Part shown: piece by piece, positions 50,876 through 61,150 of the stretch
Layout: each line of letters starts with the position of its first letter
Position numbering within the stretch: the stretch's first letter is position 1
Assembly (NCBI GenBank): GCA_027574665.1
Contig: CM050655.1
Location: forward strand, 3,410,001 to 3,474,000
Reading direction: 5' to 3'
Length of the DNA stretch: 64,000 nt
From: Rhynochetos jubatus
Lineage: Eukaryota; Chordata; Aves; Eurypygiformes; Rhynochetidae
Notes under the pieces: model-generated
The model's database searches: none
What the model was told of the DNA's origin: nothing
Seen by the model: the letters and a program-made list of their open reading frames with translations, nothing else
Made by a program: the position numbers and the translations under genes

Positions 50876-51170
50876 ACATTATTTACAACGGTCTGTAGTG
50901 ACAGGACAAGGAGTAATGGGTTTAAATTGAAAGCTGGGAGACTGAGGTTGAACATCAGGAAAAAATTCTTCCCAGAAAGAGTGGTGAGGCACTGGGACAG
51001 GTTGCCCAGAGAAGCTGTGGATGCCCCATCCCTGGAAGTGTTCAAGGCCAGGCTGGATGAGGCTTGGAGCAACCTGGTCTAGTGGAGGGTGTCCCTGCGC
51101 ATGGCAGGGGTGTTGGAACTGGATGGTCTTTAAGGTCCCTTCCAACCCAAACCGTTCTGTGATACTATGA
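50876..51170 (+). mobile_element. CR1 LINE, 3' UTR fragment, about 295 bp
   Basis: The order 'gtagtgacaggacaaggag', 'caggaaaaaattcttccca', 'cactgggacaggttgcccag', 'tggaagtgttcaaggccagg', 'aacctggtctagtggaggg' and 'ggtcccttccaacccaaacc' ends in 'ttctgtgatactatga'. It is the same subfamily type as the 20.4-kb and 60.3-kb copies, in the opposite orientation. 5'-truncated, so no coding part. Confidence 0.95.
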
Positions 51171-51639
51171 CTAATGTAGAGTGTGATTCACTATCATTAC
51201 AATTCAGAACAACCTGCCAGGAAATGTGAATAATTCCTGTAAAAAGTTTTAATAAACTATGTGTTATCTCCATGTTCTTCATTGCAGCAACAAATCAAGG
51301 ATCCACATTATAAGAACACAGTGTGTATATACTGGAAGAGTAAAAAGACAATGAGAAAAGGAAAGGAGAAATTCACATTTGATATTTTTCATTCTTATCA
51401 AGTACTGAGAGAGTAAATGGTTAGGAGTATTCAACAAGCAGTTTTCTGTGAAGTTTATTTAATTGCATGGAGAAAAGAAATGACAAAAAAGGCCCTCTCC
51501 AACCTTTAGATGTACATGGTTTCTTTTTTTCTGAAGTGAGTAATAAAGAATATAGATAAAGAAAGTTCATACAGCATTTTGAAGATCTCTAGTGCAACAT
51601 AATGCAGAGTACCACCCCAAACGGGCAATGACATGCATT

Positions 51640-52075
51640 GAGAAGAGTTCTTTCAGTGTGAGTGACTGGGACTCATTAGAAAATATACTATCATCACCCA
51701 CATCAAAGAGATGGCTTTGGTGACCCTCAGAACATTATCATCAACAGGAATAGTCATGAGATTTTACATAGCTTGGATGTTGTCTTTGGGTTATTATCGG
51801 CGACTTCGGGGGTGAAAAGCAAAATAATGAATGACAAAGTTTGAGGTTGACACAAACAGTGGTGGAACACAAATATCAGTGGGTGAATCACTGACAGAGA
51901 GGGTTCTGGATGGCTTGCTAAGCTGAGGACAAGGAAACAGCATGCTTTATAATATAGGCAAATATTAAGTCAAAGAAATATCCAAAAAAGTATTCCTGAA
52001 TTCCAAAATGGAGGATTCTATCTGGAGAAGCACTGGCTTTGAAAACAGTTTGAGAGAAGTGTTGCAAGTGCACAA
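51640..52075 (+). mobile_element. Ancient CR1-like RT fragment, highly diverged
   Basis: Words in the expected plus-strand order of the CR1 coding region remain: 'gacacaaacagtggtgg' (51850), 'acaaggaaacagcatgcttta' (51930), then 'gaggattctatctggagaag' (52011) and 'ctttgaaaacagtttgagag' (52037). These parallel 'gcagatgacacaaaactggg', 'caagcaaacaacatgcgttt' and 'ctctgaaaaagatttggggg' of old amniote CR1. Stops are frequent. A further resemblance to the following 3' UTR words at about 52475-52530 may be the same element continuing. Identified from remembered consensus. Confidence 0.6.
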
Positions 52076-55034
52076 GATTTCTGTATTTATTTTTAGATGA
52101 CAGCCAACCCCAAAATTAAAAGAAATATTGCTCAGCTGGACTCATAATACTAGCTTAAACCCAAATAATCTACCTTTAGATGCTTCTGTTTTTCATGTTT
52201 GTTTTATCCCTTTTCTAATGTTAAGTCAATCTCAAAATGCAAATGACCTTTTAAAAAAAATCCCCACCCTTAAGCCTCATCCTACTACTTCTTTTTCAAC
52301 TGCACTATTCACTACATTTATCCTGCATTTGCAAATAGTTTCAGTGCCCTAAACTTTCTCCATTCTATTAATAAAATCTTCAGATAGACAATACTGCTGT
52401 GTCTGTTCATTCACTTAGTCTATCGAAGGGAAGGTGAGCATATGGGGACCAAATATAGGTCTAAGATGTGGAAAAGAGCTTTGAGAATTGGCTCTTCAGT
52501 CTAGAGCAGCAGCTGATGCACTCTCATAAAAATGTCAGGGAAGAGCAGACAACAACATTAATGTAATAGAATTGCTGAGAATGGCTTGCTTTCCTCCACA
52601 GCACACATCTGTTTAAGAACACACAGCAATCACTTCACTTGTACTTGAATTCACCAACACAAAAGCTCTGGGTGACTTGAGACCTCTCTCTGCTTGTTCC
52701 TCTCTTTTGCTCTTTGATGTGCTCTTCTTTTTTTCTGTGTCCCATTTCCTACACAAACTGAAGCATTATTTTCTTCTCATTCCCTATTACTTTCACATGC
52801 TACTGAGTCTATTACTTTATTATACTTCCCGTATAACCTTGTAACAGGTTCTTGTATTCCTGCTATGCAGCTCTGTCCTTAGGATCCTCCACACTGCTCC
52901 TCCTTTCTTACAGAGCTAATTTCCTCCTTGCTTCCCTCCTGAAACCACTTCACACAACTTTTGTTCTTCTTCCCCGCTCATCACCCCTTCCTTTCTAAGG
53001 GCTCCTGCTCTTCGTAGGAAGGATTGACCCAAGTGCCCAGACAGAACTAGGATCTGCCTTTTTGTCTCTTCTTCTGGCTGCCTGCCCTTTAGTTGCTTCC
53101 AGCCATGCCTCATCTTCACCTTTACTATGTGCTCCACAGAGAGTGAAAGAGCAAAACTGACAAGGTATCCTTTGAATTCTGAATGCCTTCACAGTTGAGG
53201 GCGTGTTTGGGTACACTTGAGATTTGAGTTTCAGGGATGCTGACAACCCTTTCATTCCCCTAAGCAAGCACTCAATTTCTTGATCACATATAAGAACAGA
53301 AAAGAGAAAGAAAACCCTGATTTATTTTTATGAGTGAAACACAATTACTGGTGTATGAAATATAGCTATAGTATTATGTCTTTTCTCACACGTTTATGAA
53401 CTGGCACTTGTTCATGACAAGAGAAACACATTATCTAGGCAAAAAGATGAGGCGTTCTAAGCATCAGCCCCAACTTCTTACTTAGTGGTTGCCAGCAAAA
53501 CAGGAACAAAGGACACAATCAGTGTGCAGACAAGGAAGCCATTTCCTTCTTCACAGCCACTTCACCCGAGTCAGCAGACACACTGTGTTGTCAGAAGAGG
53601 CTCCTTCAGCTCCCTTTCCTTGTGGATTATTGTCACTGGGCTAGATTTTGCCATGGACAAAGTCAATGCAAGGTGATATTTTGAAGAGCAAAGCTGTCAT
53701 GGAGGACTTGCTAGAGAAGACATGAGTCAGACTGAGGCAAATCTTATTAGAAGCCAAAACAATTTAGCAAAGCTACGTTCTAGCCATAGAATGTAATTAC
53801 AGAAGAATGAGAGAAAAAAGCTAAATTTTGAAATCTAGAGTATGTATAGCAATTTGGAAGCAGCATGTGGGATAGGAAAATCCTTTCTGTTTCTTCTCCA
53901 TTCCAGTTCTGCTGCAGAAAAAATTTTCAGAGGCATCATGTTGTCACACCTATGGCAAATAAAACATTGCTGTCACAAGCCATAAGCATCACAGTCTGTA
54001 CCAAAATTAACTGTTTCAATTTATTTCTGCTTGGTGATTCTGTTACCTGCTCTGTTTTAGTGTCCAGAGGCTTTAATTGAGATGGAATCTAGCTGCATTA
54101 GGTATGTACAAATGCAGAGAGTGGCTAACCCATGCCACTTAGAGAGCTGAAACAGTCAAATGGCTGGAAACAAAGACAATATAAACTCTGTGGTGGCTTT
54201 ACTGGTTGCAGAGTATAAACCCCAGGACAGACAGACAAAACCTGTTAATTAAGACTCTACATTTCACCACAGCATATTTGCACATAGTTGGAAACACCAG
54301 AATCTGGTTTGTGAGATGTTAGTAGAACCACACAAAGAGACTTCAAAGCTATCTATCTGCTCACACTGGGCAATCTTCAATGCTAACTACTTGGTCATGT
54401 TTGGAAACCTGAAGGTCAGCTGTGGTGTTAACCTTCCTCCTACACAGAGAGACACAAACAAACCAACCGCCTAGCTTAAAAGCAACAAATCTCCTGGAAA
54501 GGACACAGAACTATTCAATTGGAAAAATCAACTAAAGGCCACCTCAACTCCTCATGGGGAATGGTAGTTTAGCTTAATAAGCTCTATTAATGAGGTTTTT
54601 TTTTTTTTTAGGAATTTAGAATTATGCTTTCAATTTTTAATTACAAGAAATACAGAGAAGTCAGATCTGCAGGTATTAAGAATTCACAGCGAGAAAGTAC
54701 CCATTTTTTCAATTCATTTAGTAATTTGTCTCAAATCTCTTCAGATTGTTATGACTTGCCCACTGCTGATACACAGCTCTGGGACAAAAACGTGCTATTG
54801 TCATTTGAAAATCCTGCCGAAAGCACAAGATGTCCAGTGAAAGACTGTCAATACAAAATCTGCAAGAAAGGTTTTGGGCATTTTCTGCACATCATAAATG
54901 TGTCTGAAATGCTCCCTTGAAGGTTTGACTTATTGATCATTACATTGAAATTTCTCTGGTATGAAACATCACAGGATATCACATTATGTGCATTTCCCAT
55001 AAAAAAAGCCATCAACAACAATTTAGTCTTGAAG
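52076..55034. other. Non-coding stretch
   Basis: No gene or RNA supported. A weak CR1-like patch may lie at 52475-52530. A T-rich run lies near 54596-54610. Everything else looks like unconstrained AT-rich sequence to me. Confidence 0.45.
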
Positions 55035-55182
55035 AATCTGTAGCATCACAGATTTGGAGGGTTAGGAGTCACTTTGCTACACCGTCTAACTCATTTGTTC
55101 CAGCCAGGATCAGCTATCCTGCCTCTTTTCTGACTGATGTTCTGAAAGATCGGCAGCATCCCTGCAGAATCTACCCCTAGAT
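55035..55182 (-). mobile_element. Possible ancient CR1-like 3' end fragment
   Basis: 'catcacagatttggagggtta', then 'cagccaggatcagctatcc' and 'tctgactgatgttctgaaa' resemble, in order, the minus-strand 3' terminal region of old amniote CR1 ('atcatagaat..gggttggaagg', 'tccagccagg', 'tgactgatgtttgtct'). Similarity is low and chance cannot be excluded. Confidence 0.35.
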
Positions 55183-58169
55183 AAATTAATTTAGTATTAA
55201 ATGCAGTATTTAATTTTCTTCACCACTAAAATATTGTCCTTGTTCCAGGACTTCAATTTCTAGACAGAAAGGCTTGCTGGTTTGGTTTTTTACCCAGCTG
55301 AAATAGAGAACCATATACCATTAAGATTCCTTCATATTACAGGTGACTTGACACAGCTTGTGACTTGTTATTTTAAGGTTAAATACAAAGGCATAGTTCC
55401 TTCCTTTTTACTGTATGGCATAGTTCAACCTTGCAATTGTCCTCCTGTTCAGCCATCACCCTTAGGTACAAGAACTGTATGTGATATCCCCAAAGAAATC
55501 TAACTTCTAAGGTATACAGATGTAATATCACCTAGATCTAACAGTATGAATGAGATCTGGCTTCATAAATCTATCAGAAAGTGATGACTTTTGTCATCTG
55601 CATATTTATTAGCTTTATTCATCATGCTTTATTCAAAAAAAGATTAATACAGATAGTATACATCATTAAGAATGTATCTCTTAAAGGGCTGTCATGCATC
55701 ATTCAGTCACACAATTTATAACAGTCTAAATACACTGTGTCAGCGCCTTTGCTTTTATCATCTAAACTTGTAATCACATGAAAGCTTACCCCAAATTTGT
55801 GAGACAATATATTTTTCCATCAAAATTTTGGATTGGCATTAATTATGCTTTCCTGCTGTTTCACAGGAGAATTTCAACATTAAATACTGGTACTTTCTAT
55901 TTTGGATATCTGTTTCAGCTGGTTTTACAGCAGTGATCCAAAGCCCTACTATGCCAGTGAAGCTCTGGATACAAAACCAAAGTTCATTGTGTATAAACAG
56001 AAATATGCACTGATATATAACAGTAGGGGTTGAGCGACCATAATGACACATTATCTAAGCACACTCTATAAATTTATTTTTGCAGTTTTCCCTAACCAAT
56101 GCACAAAAATTGTTTAAAATATACCTATTTGACAAAAAATGCTGTTAATTTCCCTGCCACCCCAATGCTTCTGCTGGAAAATTGTAAGGAATTTGACATT
56201 ATTGCTCCCCTATGAAGTGAATTTAATGGCTAGAGAAGGGGTCTCAGACAGATATTGCTGCTGTAACATCTCTATAGCTCAACATTTTGCCATTAACTAT
56301 CACAAGCCCATTTACTTTGTGACACAGCTGCTGCATACACTTGGGAATGCTGAGGCACTGATTCAGCTTTCATCTGTCTGACATTGGCCTGGGGCAGGCT
56401 TTTGATAACAATGGCTTTTCTTCAGAAAGAAAACATCAGGTAATACTTACCAAGTTACTTAAACTACTAAAGACAATCTGAAGGAGCTTTTAGAAATGGT
56501 TCAAATTCTCCAACTTTGACAGCATTTATTCTGGAAGACTAGAAAAGCAATAATTTTAAATTACTATACCTCGACACAAGTCCAGGGGTGGATTTGCTGA
56601 GGTCAGTGCAGTGGAGGAAGGGAGAAGGAACAGTGAAGGAAGAACAGGGTCTAGGGAGTAGTAGCTCATCTATGATAAGTGCTGGTGCAGCGCAGTGCAT
56701 ATCCAGCCACAGAGCCCAGCAACACCCACGCCACTCAATGCCCACCCCACCATGAACACAACATACATTCCCTACCCCCTGACCAGCAATCTATCCCTTC
56801 ATACAGAAGGACAATGGTCCCTGAGGCTGCCCAGGGGTGAATTTGTATCAAATGTACCAAAAGAAACATTAAGGGAAAAAAGAAAAGTAATAAAAAGTAA
56901 ACAGTCTGAATACACAATTAATCCCTTGTAGCATCTATTAAAATAAGAAAAGCACAAGAATAAAAAAAATGAACGGTGGGCTAGAGTGCAGAAAACTGCA
57001 TACAGACTTACATTCAGAACAGGAAACATCCTGAAAAGGAAGTCTGCCTTTCCAAAAGAAAATACTTAGTATGTTTTATTTCAATAATATTGTCTCTTTT
57101 GCTTTTAGGAAAACATTTTATGTTTATGAATATGAGAGTTTTGCAATACTTGAAGTATGTGGAAAAGAATCTTGCACTCCTGATCCCTAAAAGCATCATT
57201 ATTCTCTTGACTGAACAACTTGTAGGATTGCTACTGAGCTTCTAAATACTTCCAGTCTCTCACCCATGGTTTCTTGAGGAAAAAGTCAGACGCTGTACGG
57301 TGGCATGTGTCATCCATCTCTTCCCTCACTCATACTCCTCTCACATTCATTACATTCCTGCTATTCTTTCCACAGTCACCACCATTTTCCTCTTGTCCTC
57401 AGCAAAACACATCACTACATCCCATCCCTTCTCTTCCTGAACTTCCAGGAAAACCCTTTTTTTTTTAATACCCTTGTCAAAGACACACCATCGCAGTGGT
57501 CAGTGGCTGTTTGACTCCAGGTAATCCCATCATCTAATTAGACTGAACTGTAATACAAAAGAGCAAAGTTGATTCATTAATCTTATCATTCCCTAGACAA
57601 GTAAATAATTCAAAATCAATATTAATGGTGGAAAAGTTTTGTGTAGAATACAAAAAATGTCAGTGTATGCCAATATTTTTCAATCCACCTGTACAAATTA
57701 GAGGAAAATAAGTTGGAGGTACTCAATATTCATGTGTGACTAGGCAGTTGATATTAAATAAAGTAAAAGATTTCTACAGCTACTTTATTAAAATGTAGAT
57801 TTTAAACACTTTTCTGTAGCAGTCTAGAGTCTTTGTCAGAGTCCTTGTTATAGTCTCTATTTCCAACATACACATGAAATATAGGGCCAGGTGCATGCAA
57901 GTCATTCCAATAACTTGTCTTGAGCGTAGGTGTATTTGGGTTACATTAGATTCAGTGGATCAAAAGGAAGAAAAACCTCTCCAATGGCATTCTTCCCAAC
58001 AAGTCTGACAAACATTAGCTGGATGAATCAATTGCAGGGTGAGGGCAACACCAGTGGAATAGCCATACCTACAATCATGTTATCAATGGTTCACGTCACA
58101 ATGAAAACGACATTGATTTAATAACCAGAAAGGCTAGTAGATTCCACTACAATAACAAATGGGATTAGA
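55183..58169. other. Non-coding stretch
   Basis: AT-rich, short open frames only, no element recognised. Pyrimidine-rich segment at about 57300-57470 on the plus strand without other structure. Confidence 0.5.
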
Positions 58170-58865
58170 GTTCAGAATCTTGAGAAATAGTCTAAAAAGT
58201 AAGCTAAAAAAGAATTGCAAAATTCTACACCTGAAAAAGAATGATCATCTGAAGAAATATGCAGGGAAGCAATTGTCAAGGAAGCACTTTTGTAGAGAAT
58301 CTATCACTAGTCTTAACACTGAGTTGAACAGGAGGCAACAGTTTCATTCCTTTGCAAAAAAAGGAAGATACATTCAAAGGAATGTAATTTACACTACCTG
58401 TTAGCTAATCCTTCCACTGTAGTTAGGACTGATAAATACACAGCTAGTATGTTTTGTCTTACTTCACACTCCGCATGTCCAAAAACTGAGAACCAGCTAA
58501 GCAGAGTCCAAACAGGCCAGCAAACATGAACAAAAATCTAGACATCATGACCTATGTGAAAGACTAAAGGAGCTGGAGTCCCTTACTAAAGAAGAAAAAG
58601 ATCATGGGGTAATGCTAACCGCATACACACTAAACTGCAAAGAATTAACGACAAAGACAAATATCTTCTCCACATCCAGAAGCATAGACAAAGGATAGGC
58701 TAACATCAAGTCACAAGGAAAATCTCTGGTTAGTTCCTGGAATAATATTGTCAATGACAAAGATAGCAAAGTACTGGAATGTCTGTGCTGGGGAAAGCAA
58801 GGTACTGGAATAGATATGCTGGGGAAACTACGAGATTTCTACCATTCCTTCAGGAATGACATAGG
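58170..58865 (+). mobile_element. Ancient CR1-like fragment, RT end and 3' UTR, decayed
   Basis: In order on the plus strand: 'agttgaacaggaggcaacag' and 'cctttgcaaaaaaaggaag' (58321-58370; compare 'gagtcaacaatgtgatgctg...gcaaaaaa' of CR1), then 'cctatgtgaaagactaaagg' (58551-58570; compare 'acctatgaagaaagactgaa'), 'ggagctggagtccctta' and 'gaagaaaaagatcatgggg'. This spans the end of the RT frame into the 3' UTR of an old CR1 type with many changes. A 31-bp tandem duplication lies inside it. Confidence 0.55.
58766..58827. repeat. Two-copy 31-bp tandem duplication
   Basis: 58766-58796 and 58797-58827 match at 26 of 31 positions (shared 'gtactggaat' and 'gctggggaaa'). The five differences show the duplication is not recent. 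It lies within the decayed CR1-like block. Confidence 0.85.
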
Positions 58866-60248
58866 CTGAGTAGATGTGTCATGGAGATGACTTAGAAAAT
58901 CTCTTATTTTTGGGTACTTCTTTTCTACAACTGCATGAACTCTACATGAAAAGAAGTGCAAAAGAAAGTGTTCCTAGAATCCATAGGAATGTAGGAGTTT
59001 TTCTTTTCTTTTCTTTTTTTTTTTTTTAATAGTTTCTTTTCCACTTTCCATGGTTTTCCACCTTTACAGGGCAACTTTTCACAGCTCAGTCTAGAAATTA
59101 GACAAGACCAAGGGCATTTCACATTAGTGTCTCTACTGTTTTAACACAGTCTCTGTAGTTCTGTTTCCAAAGACGTAGTAAGTTTGCAGAGGAGTGCTTA
59201 AAAAAAAAGACAGTATTTGCTAATATATTTTAATGGCAAAGATGCATTCTCATGTTTATACATTAAATCATGAAAAAGACAGCTACATATGGCATCCAAG
59301 AGAACGGAATACATTAAGTTTCTTGTTTTGACATATTTTTGGTGTAAAAAGAAGGAACCAGTATCTTTACAGGAAATAATTTGAAGTCAGGAGCTACCCA
59401 CCACTAAGAACCCAACCCTGCTATCCTTGCATTCCCAGTGCTTCCTTTGAAGCTCCCATTCACCTTTGAAATTCCTATATTTCAAAGCAAAGTTTGTATC
59501 TTAAAAGACCTCCTTCAGTTATTCTGAAACATAGTTAATAGAATCACCCTCTCCTTCCATCAGCTCAGCACAGAGACTGGCAATACAGTGGCACAGCAGG
59601 AGTTTAAGGGTTGCTGAAACAAAATTACTATTCTAATGATGATTACTTTGCTGTTATGTCTGTTAACAAAATGAACGTTTGGAGAGGCCGATGATCCTTG
59701 AAATTTGTTGTTTCACTGTTATCAGAGTTCCCAGAATGATTTCTGAGTGTGAGGTCATTTTTCACTATTACTCATATACGAAACATATGCTTGAAGTTAA
59801 ATGTACAAGAAAGCAAGTCATTTAGGGATTTCAGTATTCTATTATGTCTTGGTTGAGAGAAGAGAGGAGACAGAGAGTCATGGATATTGAGAACCAAGTG
59901 CTTCTCAAAACTCCAACCTTCAAAACAAAAGCAATCTTAAAGTAACGCTCCAAGATTCAAACATTAGAACTAAATTAAAACCAAAAATGTTAAGTGCCTT
60001 ATCACATAGCAACGTGACAACACACAGCTTGTTTACCAGGAGGCCACCATCAGCACCTGGGACAGGGCTTCACCTGCTCTGGTTGCCCAGAACACTCTGC
60101 CTCTCCTTTCCATAGGCCTCCTTCCCCCTGAGGTCGTGGTCTGCTCCCTATTATTTTCCTGCTATAACATTGATGCTTCAAGCTACACATCTACATGTTC
60201 AGAGCACATTGCTACACTCTTGTTGGTGACGGCAGTGCCTGAACACAG
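58866..60248. other. Non-coding stretch
   Basis: Contains the pyrimidine tract at 58998-59027 and otherwise no recognisable feature. A GC-richer patch at about 60040-60140 has no identifiable exon. Confidence 0.45.
58998..59027 (+). repeat. (TTTTC)n / poly-T pyrimidine tract
   Basis: Thirty consecutive pyrimidines: three TTTTC-like units, then T15 or so. A homopurine-homopyrimidine run; probably a microsatellite. Confidence 0.9.
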
Positions 60249-60563
60249 CATAGAATCACAAAATGGTTTGGGTAGAAATGGACCTTAAAGATCATCTTGC
60301 TACAACCCCCCTGACATGGGCAGGGACACCTTTCACTAGCCCAGGTTGCTCCAAGCCTCATCCAGCCTGGCCTTGAACACTTCCAGGTATGGGGCACCCA
60401 CAGCTTCTCTGGGCAACCTGTCTCAGAGCCTCCACACCCTCTCCAGGAAGAATTTTTTCCTTATTCCATTCTAAATCTCCCTGTTTTCAATTTAAACCCA
60501 TTACCCCTTGTCTTGTCACTACGGGCCCTTGTAAAAAGTGCCCCCCAGCTTCCTTGTCAAGAC
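60249..60563 (-). mobile_element. CR1 LINE, 3' UTR fragment, about 315 bp
   Basis: It starts with 'atagaatcacaaaatggttt' and continues with 'gggcagggacacctttcact', 'tccagcctggccttgaacac', 'ttctctgggcaacctgtc' and 'cccattaccccttgtcttgt' to 'gtaaaaagtgccccccagct', where it is cut off. Minus-strand orientation. Same subfamily type as the 20.4-kb and 50.9-kb copies; several positions have diverged. Confidence 0.95.
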
Positions 60564-61150
60564 AAGTTAAGAGGAAGAGAGGGAAGACCTCTGCTATGTA
60601 AGAAATATTTGAGCCTGTGAGGAATAAGGTAAAGAAGGGACCAGAAAAGGGCAAAAAGAGTTAAAGGGCCAGAGATTCCTGTGTAGGTTACCATGTGGAG
60701 GAAACCCTGGGCTGATTAAGCAGCTGTCTTTTTGCCTGGGTGTCTATGCAGTTGGGAAAGGAAGTTTGTCGGGAGAAATTTCTGCTTAATCTGGAAAAGG
60801 TGTCTTTGAACCATCAAAATGCCATTCGTTGACGTACTCTGCAGGCAACTCCTCCAAGCAGGGGTGGGGACTAAGCAAGTTAATAGACGACCACACCTTG
60901 CCAGAATGGTGGGTTTTTCATGGATAAAAGGGCTGGGCCACACCTGTGTTTGACCCTGATGGCAAGATCTGGCTGCCAGAGCAGTCCTAGTGCTGGGCTA
61001 CCACTAAATTGGTCAGGATCTAGACTCCAGGGCAAGGGAAAATGAATGGCATACTGGGATGAGCACAGTCTTAGCCCAGGGGCTGGGGAAGACGACACTC
61101 TTGTACCTAAACATTCAGAATGAGATTTCAGGCTGGTTTTATAATCTGTC
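60564..61150. other. GC-moderate segment with promoter-like word, possible LTR remnant
   Basis: A TATA-like GATAAAAG (60923-60930) is followed by moderately GC-rich sequence different from its flanks, directly beside the truncated CR1. This composition and layout could be a solo LTR of an avian retroelement, but I could not define TG...CA ends, a polyadenylation site or a target-site duplication. Weak call. Confidence 0.15.

Noticed and set aside
50749..51145. Minus-strand and plus-strand open frames of 83-107 codons
   Set aside because: They are antisense and sense readings of the CR1 3' UTR at 50876-51170. The same peptide words appear in the CR1 copy at 20.5 kb.
60564..61150. Solo LTR of an endogenous retroelement
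   Set aside because: Only a TATA-like word and composition support it; no TG/CA ends, polyadenylation signal, primer-binding site or target duplication could be placed.
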